This document shows, piece after piece, positions 8,985 to 20,193 of a stretch of DNA of 64,000 nucleotides. The number at the start of each line of letters is the position of its first letter. Position 1 is the stretch's first letter. Under the pieces are notes generated by a model. It did not search any database, was not told the DNA's origin, and was given only the letters and a program-made list of their open reading frames with translations. Source of the DNA: Pyropia yezoensis (Eukaryota > Rhodophyta > Bangiophyceae > Bangiales > Bangiaceae); contig CM020618.1 of assembly GCA_009829735.1 (NCBI GenBank), positions 13,932,568 through 13,996,567 on the forward strand, in the 5' to 3' direction. A program made the position numbers and the translations under genes.

Positions 8985-11900
8985 CAGCCGTTCTCAAAAA
9001 AAAAGTGCACTCAGGAAGACGCCAACAAGCGCCTTCAACAAGAGCCAAAGTATGAAAGGACCGCCACAGGATCCAAGTCAATGAAAACGCGGCAACAACG
9101 TTTTCTTTCGATGGGCCTTCTGACGGTCTGGCACACTGCTGAACGCCGGAAAAGCACCTCATTGGTCAAACCAAGCTTAGCCGGGGAAGCCTCTGCACGT
9201 GAGATCGGCAGCATCAGGCATGGAGTCAGAGATAGCTCGGCACAGCTGTCTCAAGAGACCGACTCATAACATGGCGCACAGTGATAAAAAACCTCAGCCC
9301 TGGCAGTGCCCGATTTCGCACCATGAGAAGGCTCCCTCCGCCGTGCTGCACCACAGGAGATGAGCACCCATTTCTGTCAAAGGACGGCAGGGTGTGGCCC
9401 CCAAATTGGATACGTGGTAACTCAGCCTGACTTCGAGAACACAAAAAGAAGAGCCCTGTGCCATCTGTGTCAAACTGCCAACTGTCGCTTCGTACTTAGC
9501 ATGTCCCACTGTGTCATGTGCGCTGGAACCCACCTTAAGAGCGATAATGTCTGTCACACGGGACGTCACTCCTCAGAACTTACGGGATTGTCGAATTGAG
9601 TGTTTCGTCGTTCAGTTGACTCTATTCAAAGCAGGGGTTGTCAAGCGTATCTGGCTCGAGCGTATACGCGCGTATTTTTCAAGCGTATTGACGGTACTCG
9701 TGCCATTTTCGCTCAGCATCCCGAATACTAACTTGCTTCACGAGCGTGCATCCACCATGCGCTTGCATGGACAACCCCCGAGTATTGGCGGCCAGTACTC
9801 ATCGGATCTTTTCTCGGCCCGTGAGTACGCGGAGTTCGAAAACTCAAGCGTAGCACGACCCTGTTGACTGGGATTCTGATGTCTTTTCGCTCCTCGAACC
9901 GATGACTCCCAGGCCCACACGCCACAAAAACCCTGCATGTGTCGTCGAGGTCGAGAGGGCCCTCTGAGCGGCCCCCAGGGCGGGGTGGGAGAGGGGCTGA
10001 CAAACTTCTTTGCAGCCTGCTGATGCGATGAAAGGTCAGACGGTGCTAGCGGGCAAGCCGAAGCTAATGACATGCACTTTTGCCAGCGCCCGTGCACCAC
10101 CTGGCTCTGAAATGTCCCAAGAAGTCGTGACAACAGACATGCCCAGAGAAGGATCCCATGCTCCCTTTGCTTGTGAAGCAGGCAGAAGAGCCATCAGAGA
10201 AGGGAATACAGTCACACGAAAAAGTAAAGTGTCGTATAATCTCGTAAGCTGACCTGGTTTTCATGCGCTGGATACTCTTGCAGTACTCATACTGTTGCCG
10301 TAATATATAACTAGCTAACACGTTTGTGAATACTCATGGCTCCGGCCACGGGCGCCACTACGCTTAGCGAGAGTCGGCTGGCTGACAGTAAATACTCGTG
10401 CCCCAGCCACGACGCCCAATACCATACGCTCGACCAAAACTGGTACGCTTGACAACCCTGATTCAAAGCATTCAAATTATGTGGGGTGACTCCACTCCAG
10501 GGAACGGTGCTGTAGACTAGTCGGACTGCTCGTACCCTCTTCGTCATTTGCGCAATGCAGGGATCCATTCGAGATGTGCTCTGTCAGATACATTGCCCTA
10601 TCGTCTTACAAAGCCAGTGGCGGGTGTCCTTTTGTACGATCTGCCTTCTAGAATGACCCTGCTGGTTCATCGCTTCTCAAAAATACATGGCGCGCAACAG
10701 GCGACGTGCAGTGTGGTCGTCGACAGAATGAAGGCCAAGGGCCGAGACCTCCCTCGCTCAGGATGTCAGTTGACACAACCATCTCAGCACCCGGCGGGAC
10801 GCTCGACCAAGTTTATCCAGGAGTCTGCAAACCAAAACGACGGCGACCGCATTTGCAGGATTCCATTCGTCCCAAGAAGTTCCGGCGGAAGCGCACTGGA
10901 CTGGCACGGATCCTGTCTCATACACGGCCCAGGCACACGGCATGCTCAAGAGTAACCAAAACTGGCCGGCGGTCGCGCCCTTAGCTGTGGCAGGGCTGTC
11001 CGCGCGGGGTCTCCCCAACGCGGTGCACCGAGGGAGGCGGTTACGTGACTGAGAAAGCTCGTGTGCTCAAAGCGAATGTCACCGAGTTGTTTCTGGCCAA
11101 TTAAATCTTGTTTAATGCTCGCCGAGGGAGCATACATCTAACACTCGAGAGCCCATCCACCAATCGATTCGCTTTCAGGGGGGCACTTCAGATCTTGAGT
11201 CTCCCTCAGATTTCCAGCACGCCCTGTCTGCCCAGGGCGTCAATCCATTCACGCATCCCACGGTATCGCGACTGATGCCGTCATGCCTCTGGGCCGCGCC
11301 CAAAATATTTAGATCCGCTCATGAGGCGTGCCCCTCAAGATCGCGTCTGGCTGGTTGCAATTGCTGGGCCCAAGAGTGGCAAATATCGGATCAGGCTCGG
11401 TGTCCTTGGTAGTTTTTTCGGGCGTCTTGTTGCGGGGGTGCCCTCACGGTCTCTGTGAGGGGGGATCTTGTGTGGCAGCTTGTTGAAGGGCGTTTCGGAA
11501 GGACGCCCTTCGGCTTCGCTCTCATTGGTCGAGTCCGGGGTAGCGAAAAAGAAGAACCCCTCTCTGAAGCGTCAGCCAATCAGAAGGAGGGAGCTCTTGT
11601 TGGGCACTTTCTGGCCTCATATCGAGCGAAGAGCAACAAGACGGCCGACACGTGAGGAACGCGGGCGAGGACGGGCGACGATGAGTCTTCATCGCTGACG
11701 TGGCATGCCACGACTGCTGTTACTCTCCAACTTGCACAGAGCACTTCTGATTGCCCTCTCGGAGCGCGGTTTTTGTTCGACTTGCCACACGAGTCCAGCA
11801 CACAGGATCGCAGCGAGCATGCTGTACAGAGCAGTCTCCTGATCATGAATCGATATACTTCCATGCTTTGACTTGATGAATGACTCGCCAGATCAGAAAG

Positions 11901-11999
11901 CGCACGGATGCTTGAAAATGTTTCGGGGGCTCTTATTGAGGCGTCTTGTTGACGTCTTGTTGGGGTCTTGTAAGTGCACATTTTTTGAGAGAACGGCTG
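8985..11999. mobile_element. 3-kb TA-flanked inverted-repeat element, no transposase seen
   Basis: The left end begins CAGCCGTTCTCAAAAAAA and the right end, read inward, CAGCCGTTCTCTCAAAAAA. Similarity continues through a GTGCACT block and a CCAACAAG block for about 45 bp. Both ends are flanked outward by TA (8983-8984 and 12000-12001), the target duplication of Tc1/mariner-type elements. The interior has no recognisable transposase, only short frames, so this would be a non-autonomous or decayed element. A hAT-type element is nested within it (9632-10460). Confidence 0.6.
9632..10460. mobile_element. hAT-type non-autonomous element with 8-bp target duplication
   Basis: An 829-bp element. 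The left end is CAGGGGTTGTCAAGCGTA; the right end, read inward, is CAGGGTTGTCAAGCGTA. Both flanks carry a perfect 8-bp duplication, ATTCAAAG, at 9624-9631 and 10461-10468. An 8-bp duplication and CAGGG-type ends are hallmarks of the hAT superfamily. Interior sequence has several CGTATACG-like subterminal motifs and no transposase ORF, so mobility would depend on a transposase from elsewhere. Confidence 0.82.
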
Positions 12000-12001
12000 T
12001 A

Positions 12002-15000
12002 GGAACCGAACGTCTGGGGTGCGGGGCGAAAGTTGCAACCCTGCCCCACACTCATTCTCGGCCGGAGATAATACTTGACCCCAGCAGTCGTCCCCATCAT
12101 TAGTAAGGAGGCCCCACATCCCCCCGGACCCCCCCTTTCGTTTGGATACTTCGGCAGGTCGGGCAGCGTCATGCATGATGGACTGGTCGCACCAGCGTGA
12201 GAAGACACGAGGGGTGTCCGTTTGGTGGGTAATTCTGACCAGTGCCCACGTTTGGACCCATAGAGACGCCTACGAGGCACCTTGTTTGCAGAAAAAGCAG
12301 TATGTGTGCTCGGGAAAGTCTCTCGCATCCCCTCGTCTTTTCCGCTTCACGGACGCATGTGTTCTGACATTAATGCGTTTTGCCCGACAAGAAAAGAGGT
12401 GCGGGTAAGTCTGACCAGAGGCCAATGTGTAAAAAGGCGAGCCACAAGTGGTCCGAAACCAACAAAGTTGGTGCTAACAGTCAGGGGGGCTACACGCCCG
12501 GAAATACCGGAATTCAGTACGAACGGCGGATATGCTACACCTGGTGTCGAAGTGTTCTCGCTTCCGTGGGATGCCTTGACGACTCAGGTCCCGTCATCAC
12601 TTCGATAAGCCAAAACGTGATCGCGCGCCGACTTCACCGTGGGATCGTGGTATCGAATTCGACTTCACGTGCACGCGGAGAGTCACCTATGAAAAGAAGA
12701 AGTCACAAAGCTACTCTCTACTGAGACCAATTTGGTAGCGCATCAGTCCTCTGTGTGCAAAGCAGAATTCATGTAAAATACCATGGCGTCCTAAGGAGCG
12801 GAAGATCTGACGGTCAAATGAGCTCGATGACATTGATAGCAGTGGTGCTTACCACGACGCGCTCTAACAGGGAGATTAGCGGGGGAGATGGGCCGGCGGG
12901 CGGCGGTGCAGGGGGGAGAAGGCGTAGGGATGAAGCATCGTCTCTCGTTGGCTCCCCAAGCATAAGGCCATTCCCTGGCGTGGGGGACAGATTTCCATAG
13001 ACTTGACCTCGGGGGCTGCGGCGGCGGGCTTCGTCCTTGTCGATCGCACTCGTTCGCACGACACGGAGGTTGCACATGCTCCCTGTGACAAGCACTTATG
13101 TCATCAGCCTATGCTTCTGTCGTAGTGCAGTGGGCTGCAGCGTTCAGTGCAGTGAGACGTACGTTATCTGACCACTCACTTTGTGTCTCTCACCAGTGAC
13201 CATCATTACGATGTGCGAAGTACAGAACGCGCTCATGAGAAGCGTGTTCCTCCCATCGCCATTCTCTCCGGAGCGTCGCTCAGTCGAGATATTGCAAATA
13301 ACATTCAGAAGGGGGTGAGAATAGTAAAGAGTACCTTGTGGAAAGAAGGGCTTCGTGGACGCACGTGCGAGCCTTTACGACTGCGATTGACATTATTAAA
13401 CAGGGATGAGAAAGGATTGGGCGAATGAGCCGTGGGAATGGCTCAGGGTGCATGCAGGCTGGCGGGACGAACAATCGAAACTGCAAATATCTGTGTCACA
13501 TCAGCGTGTGGCCTGTTGCCGTGCTTCGACGCCACCAAGTGAATTTGGCTTCGACTTCGGCCCAGATCACACATACCTCGCTGCATGAGAGCCTTCAGGC
13601 GGGTTGCAGTGATACGTGAGGTGGATCGCGCACGGACTAGGAAGAGAGTCCGCGCTCCGGGAGCTTTGCTTTGGATTGAGAGGCCGTTCGTCCTAAATCA
13701 GCTTCGTTGTGCCAGCGCGTGCGCAGATGTGCCTGTTCACGATGGGGTGCTGAAAGGTAGCCCCAGCCATTTGGGCTCTGGGAGAGGTGCAGGGACGCTG
13801 CTCAGCTCCAAAAGGCGCGGACCACGAGATCTGGCCGTTTCGCGTCAAATTGATGAACGTTCCAGCTGAGTAATTTCAAGGAAAGCCCCGATGATTGAGC
13901 GGCGAATTGAGGTGCGGCTTAACTGGGCAGGTGGCTAGCTTCTGTTTACCTCCAGTCATTCAGCACGCGACTGGGCGAGTCACGACGACATACCCGCTGA
14001 AGTACGCGTCGCAGTAATATGCCAGCCAATATACTGGAACTCAGAGAGACAAAAGTTCCAGTACGAACCTGTAGCCCGCAACGTGCGCCCTAGCGTTTTG
14101 TATTACGGACTAATGCAATCGCTTACTACGAAATGCGTTTCGTGGAACCGTACGTTCATTGAATTGCGGGCGGCTCCGGTCGCAAACGAAACCAACCACA
14201 AGAAAAATAGAGAGAGAGAGACGGCCCGACTGGTCAGGAAGGACGTAATCCCCCTGCCCCACTGATCCACCAACTGTAGTTGTTTTTTGATTGAGGCAAA
14301 TAGTACCCAGCACACATGACGAACTTACCCACCAATGACGACGAAACAGGAGGGAACACGGAACACCCAGCCGGCTGGCTGTCAGTGAAGCTCGTTGTCC
14401 AGATCCCAAAAGCACGCCGTCCGAGCATTGCGTTAGTCTTCCGTGCGTGTCTGATCTTCATGCCTAAACGCGGCCAAGCACTCAATCGAAGAAAGTCCAA
14501 TTGAATGCAATTCCGAGCCAACTGCGATGTTTTGCTCGCCGAATGCATAGCCAACAACTTTTCATGGTCTTTCTTCAGCATTTTACAATTCGCCGTCATC
14601 AATCTCTGAACAATCAACCTCTGATGTCATTACCTTCATCTCCTCTTGCCATTTCTGTAAAAAAAGTCATGAATGACTTTGTCGGCTGGTATTCCGTCTA
14701 TGTGTTGGCCACTGTTGTTGGCCAATCAGTTGTTGGTGACGTATGGCCTGGAGTTGGCAGACTTTTGGCGAGGGAAGGCCCCCACTACCATCGAGTGAGA
14801 TCCTTTCGTGGACGGCAAGCTTGCTCGCCCTTTAGCGGGGACCGCGGGAGAAAGGGGCGGATAGTGACGATGACACGAGGCTTGTGGGGCGGAGCTAGGG
14901 ATGATGGAGACGGCGGCGCTGGTTGCGGCGGCCCGCATGAGTACCACGGTTTTCCAATGCGATCAGAGGTGACCAGACACAAAAGCTACCTTCGAAAACC

Positions 15001-16799
15001 CCATCCAATAACAGAAGAAGCTTCCTGGAAGAGAGAAAAGAGGGCACTAAGTGAGCGCTAGGGACCGAGGGGATACGGCATAGAGTTGATGGCGGAACTT
15101 GACGATCAACGCAGTGTGAACGCTTACAACCGTGGATACGCAGTACTTTGCCAACATGGTCCTCTATTTGTTCAGTGACTCAGATCGCCCCGTAAGAATC
15201 AATATCGAGGCCTCCGTGTCAGATAAAAATCCATACCTCAGCACCGATACATTAAGTGGAATCGATGTGCAAGCTTTCTACACACTCAACTTCTAGACTG
15301 GAAAAAATGGCAAAAAGCTCGATTCGAGCCGCGTAGCCTCCCTCCTTCTCAGTGCTCATTCAGAGCGCTTCTTGCGTGCCTGCTTTGTCGCAGTTGAGCA
15401 TACGTAGTTGTTGATCAAGTTGCGCATTTTCAGTGTGATTTGTCGCGTTTTATACAGCTGACGCAACATCTTGTTTATGCACAATGTATTCAGCGATATA
15501 CCGTGTGGCTCTTAGTGCAGCCATTATGACTCGAAGATCCATGTTCGCTCTGGAACACTTCGACATTCTGGGGCTGTCCGCGCTCACTAAACGTCGCTTC
15601 TCGGTCGGTGGTAACAAGTGGCTTCGTGCTTTCTAATCGGACAGCACGCTGTTTGTGGATCTCTTGATTCATTACGTGTGGTGGCTGGCCGGTGAACACT
15701 CACTCGCTTCCCTAAGCCGGACCAGAGAGGCGGGCGAATGTCAACTCCGAACGACTCGAGACCAGAGTGGCTTTCATCACAAGCGAGACAAATGCCATTC
15801 GCGACGGGATCTGGTCGCTCTGCGAAAGTTAGACAACAGATCTTTGCCGACATGTTCAGCAATGGGAAGCGCGCAATCCAATGTGTACAGTCAAGAGCAT
15901 GGCGATCCCAACTGGCTTAAAAAATTGCCGACTGACGTCGATGGCGCACACTTCAGTACCATGCATTATTCGCCTCGTCAGTAGCCCTCCTGAGTCCTAC
16001 AGTTCTCGACGAGCTAGAGGTCCATCTCATGTATTAAGGCACATGAGATATGGTTTTTCCCCAGCGGTACGCTGCCGGCTCCTCGCTGGAAATTTGTTCA
16101 TCGTAGTTGCAGTTGTGCTGCTGCTCCCTATAAATTCGAAACAGTCTATGGCAACCCCCGTACGAGAGCTCAAATAGAGCGCACGCAGTAGTGCGCAGAT
16201 TGGCATCACGCCGACGCCTCACCTTCCGACAACTTAGACATTGACGCGTGCACGCTTTCTTTGGCCCGTGTCTTGTGACCGAACTTGTAATGTATGAAAT
16301 ATGTGACAATCTCGCGCAAAGAAGACGCAGATGGCTCTCTCCTTGTCTCCGTGGGACTGAATTGAGGTCTGAGAAGCCCTCAATTTCCCGACGCATATCT
16401 TTTTTGGTTCCAGCCACGTCGCGGTCGAAGATGACCCTTACGAGCAATATACTGAGGCCATGGGAGAGTGCATGAGCTGCTCTCGCCACTGCGACTTGCT
16501 TTTCCTCGGTGACGTCAGCGGGCTGGAAGATGCGTGTTAGTTAAGACGGATTTCAGGCAAGTGACTCAATATGTGAGACCGACCGTTCTTATCCGCTGGA
16601 ACGGCAGTAACTCTTTGTTCTTTGCAGGAACGGAAGTGAGATACAGCGCAGATGAAGATGTGGGACACAAAAAGCATATACACAGAATAGCTCGTCGACC
16701 TGCATTGACTTTCTTTTCTTTAATACAAAATGAGAAGCTTGGTTGAGATGAAGAAGAAAAACACTTCTGCAAAAACAGCATGTTAAACCACAATGCGTG
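12002..16799. other. long stretch without recognisable genes
   Basis: About 4.8 kb of moderate-GC sequence. All open frames are short and have no motif or family I recognise. I found no matching terminal repeats by eye. It is probably degraded repeat sequence; I cannot exclude small exons. Confidence 0.25.
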
Positions 16800-17559
16800 A
16801 GAGCTTCGGCATGCTTGATGTGGGTCGGCGGCGTGGGCCACCCTCATGAGGTGACCCATAATTCGCTAGCTACCACTCTGCACTTATGTCAGACACTGGT
16901 CTGACTGCACCTCCCGCCACTTGTTACGGGCCGCTCCGAATTGCTAGTTTGTACTGGCCCACGAGCAGCGCGATAGGTTCCAGCCGAAGGTTCTACTGGA
17001 ACATCACTGGCCATCCTGCGCACCCCTGCATCTGCGGGACGCTCAAGCGCTTACTTCCGTATGCTTGTTGCCTGGGCACAGACAAGGACTGTCGGCCACG
17101 GTGCGAGCTACTAAGCCCTTTTGCCGCCCTCCCTCATGCCGCCTCTTTATCACCCGACGGACTTCCCCGCTCGAGGCCTCTGTTCGTGCCATCTTTCTCT
17201 TGTACTTCGCCCTCATTCCCAGCATTCCCCCGCCAGCTTGCTTTTCATGCCCATGCCAGCCTTTCACTGCGGGGGCCTCTCACCGTTACAAACAAACTTC
17301 TGGGATGGGCGCAGAGGGTGGGCCGTCGCCTGAACTAATAGAAGCGCTCTCCCTGTGCTACTGTGTGTGCTCTGAACGGTCACATCCCAGGCTTGCTCGG
17401 GTAATTGTAGCCCTGTAGAAATCTTCTACCGTGACCAGGCCCCAGCGGATACTTGGCAAAGCCAATTGTAAACTTGGCACCACCGAGAGCCACTCCCGCG
17501 AAATATCTGGGAAGTTCTGCCTGGACGCCTCTCCGGCTATCCGGCGGACCGGTCAGTAT

Positions 17560-17790
17560 AAGGGTATTTGGCCAGTAGACATGGCGGGTAGGTACGGTGT
17601 CTAGATGGCGGCGGCGAACGGCCGTGACCGCGGCCGTTGCCCCCCAACAAACCCCTCCCTTGTGGGCTTCCATCAAGGTCTCGCGAATGGCTCTACAGTT
17701 TGCAGCCTTATCCACTGGTGCGCCCTGGTGCGTATCCCCTCAGGAAAGTGCTCCCTGTGCGTTGTCCCTAGCTGCTTTTTACAGCGCCAC
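17560..17790 (+). repeat. decayed LTR-like segment in copy A
   Basis: The stretch with CAACAAACCCCTCCC, a TGGGCTTCCATC block and AAGTGCTCCCTGTG resembles the central and 3' part of the chromovirus LTR at 40098-40459 in motif order. It may be a relic of a related LTR. Related segments lie at 34480-34670 and 34700-34925. Confidence 0.4.
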
Positions 17791-18561
17791 AATACGTCAG
17801 CTGCTTTTTTCGTCCATCACGCAGCGGTTCACCCGCCCTCATGCCGCACGGCGCCGCCGTCCCTCGATACGGACCCACGTGCAGTTCAATGCCTTATGAA
17901 CGAGCCTGGGAACTCTCAAGACGTCATGGTCTCGTGCGAGGCGAATGCCAGTGGCCGCGCAACGCCTGAATCGATGGTTGAGTACGTGCCCACGCTCGAC
18001 GTTCGAACGAATGGGGTTTGCTTGACGTGGGACGACGACACACATTCTACCCACGCTTGAAACCCGCGCCGCAGTTGCCGAAGCGCTCCTTTACCACGAA
18101 CAGAACTCGACCCTCAAGGGGAATGCCAATGATTCGGCTTGTCATCCAGTAGTATGTATGGACGCATCGGACATTGCCTGTGACGTGCGTTTCAGAACAA
18201 GAACAGGACTGGCAGGGCCACGGAGCTTGCGTTTTGCTGAAGTTCCGCACCGCGAACAGGTCGACACCTAATCTGTTCGGCGTCAGGTTGGCCCGCAGCA
18301 CACTGTGTACGAACTCTCGCAACTATACGTGAATAACCCAACCTGACAAATTTGACAGGTCCAGAACATCGTCCATTCGTGCACATGGGTCGTCCTCTTC
18401 CCATAACGGAAAAGCCCTCAACGCGGTCTGTCGTCAAAAAGCCAACCTATGTGGCGTGAACCGTTACATGGTGGAGTGCACTTTCAATGTAATGAACGAA
18501 TATCTCATCAATCGACCCCAGCTCTGAGCTATCGCTGCGCCGAAAAAGTGCCTTTGAGTCA

Positions 18562-18581
18562 AGCGATAGCTCTTGAGCTAT
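18562..18581 (+). repeat. hairpin motif of a repeat unit
   Basis: The sequence AGCGATAGCTCTTGAGCTAT contains the perfect hairpin arms ATAGCTC and GAGCTAT. The same motif starts related units at 35511 and 36247 and occurs inverted at 37940-37959. A second hairpin, AGCTCTGAGCT, lies just upstream at 18520. Confidence 0.6.
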
Positions 18582-18866
18582 TCCCGACCAATGAGATTGC
18601 GCTCTGATTGGCAGTTGCGCTTCATGTCCGACTGGCGCACCGAACTGAGTGTTTTAAACTCTGGTGAAGCTGCCGATATTCCAGTTTGGTGGCCGTACCC
18701 AAAGAATATCGTTCCAAGGCGCGCTCCAGCAAGAAATTCAACTCTCGACAAACAGAAATGGACTTTGATGCCAGATAATCGAACCATTGTGTGTTTGACA
18801 ATGTTGCCCTTCAGGCGGGGGCTCTATTCGCACGAGTGCTCGAATTGATCCAGAAAGCCAGAGTCA

Positions 18867-19247
18867 ATGGCACACAAAGAGTTAGGGTCAAAGTTGGTCA
18901 ATGCACCTCTGAACATCGATCCAAGACTCGTGTTTCCATTGGTCTCGATTGCCATTATCCCAGAGATGTGGGGGAATTTAATTTTCGAGTCGTTGATTGA
19001 ATACTCCCGCCGCCTGCGCTGCGTCCGTGGAGTCCGCCTGACCTCAGCTGTTAACAACAGCTTTAACCAAACTCGCATGCATGTTCGGGCCTTCAGTGAA
19101 TATGGTTTTCCTTTGGCTGTACTAGATCCCAAGTGCGTGAAGGCGAAGGAACTGTGCTTCCCGACGGGTTCGCCTGAGTCTCGATCGCGAAAAATAGGCA
19201 ACTATATTTACCAGTCAATTAGGTCGTATTTAAACCGGAGAAGGTAA
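18867..19247 (+). CDS. hypothetical small ORF inside the repeat, conserved in the second copy
   Basis: 126 codons from ATG. Its last 85 residues align over their full length with the ORF ending at 36215, sharing SLIEYSRRLRCVR, LTSAV, FNQ, KCVKAKEL-type and FPTGSPE motifs and the same stop position. Retaining an open frame in two strongly diverged copies hints at past or present coding use. No family recognised. The minus strand of the same block also shows shared peptide-like words (AIETNG, MFRGA), so the true strand is unsure. Confidence 0.3.
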   Translation: MAHKELGSKLVNAPLNIDPRLVFPLVSIAIIPEMWGNLIFESLIEYSRRLRCVRGVRLTSAVNNSFNQTRMHVRAFSEYGFPLAVLDPKCVKAKELCFPTGSPESRSRKIGNYIYQSIRSYLNRRR

Positions 19248-20193
19248 AGCACGGCACGGGAGAAGAGCTCACTGGAAGAACGCGAGGATATCTGCGAGTC
19301 CCGTAGCCCAATGTTCTCTGCAATCAAGTTTTCATGCGGTGCGATACTCGAAGAGGCGTTGAGAAGGCACTGATTCGCACACGATGCTGCATAGTATTGT
19401 CACTCATTGTGCAAGCAGAGCGATCGTGGCAACTACCCATGGAGAGGTGATATTCATCTTGCGCATTAAGCAGCCACTGCGGTGTTGAGGCAAATGAATG
19501 GCAGCCAAATGTAAAAACAAGTGTTTTTCAGATTGATTATTGACCTTTTCAGTGGACTGATTAATCGGCCGTTTCAGCCTCTTTACTTTTTTAGACCAGC
19601 TGCTGGCATGTCCACTTCCAACAGGAGCCACCATGAGGTAGTGTAAGCCTCAGTTGGGCGACGTGGGCGTTGTGAAGGTTGCAGCGCAGCTTGCACAACC
19701 GACAGGGGACTCATGAAGAAGGATCACTAGTGCAGTAGCGGCGGCTTGGCCATCAGGAACAGAAGGCTCCGGGACAGGAATTGTTCTTCTACCATCCGCA
19801 ACGGCGGACGGGCCAGTCGGGCCCCCTCTACGAGGTGAAGGTGGTCATTGAGCGCCACCATCGACACCTTCTGTCGCAATGAGATGACCAAATGAGCTGG
19901 GGGGAAATCTGGTGGACGAGCCTGCGGTGGGAGCAGGGACTGAGGAAGGGCTCGGGGGGGGAGGAGGATCGACACGTGTTTTGCTCGGGGTGCCATGTGA
20001 GCGTGTGGGTGGGAAAACTTCTCGACTGTCCTTCGTAAAAGTGCCCACGCCGCTGTGCATACAAACGGAGGTGTCCATTCACCTAAACGGCCGACACCAC
20101 GAACTCTTGAAACGGGCGGGCGGGCGGGCGAGCCCGCCCCACGCGCGCGCCAGTACCCCGCAGCATACCGATGAATCGACTTCCACGGGCCCC

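Larger units (their letters stand above)
16800..20075. repeat. long composite repeat, copy A
   Basis: This segment is collinear with 33790-37720. Matching blocks include the start (CTTCGGCAT near 16806 and 33791), the CACAGACAAGGAC block near 17077 and 34062, the GTGACGTGCGTTTCAGAACA block near 18180 and 35126, TGATTATTGACC near 19531 and 37190, and GGTGGACGAGCCTGCGGTGG near 19911 and 37563. The copies have many substitutions and indels, so the duplication is old. It ends about 120 bp downstream of the GMC oxidoreductase stop codon. Confidence 0.7.
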
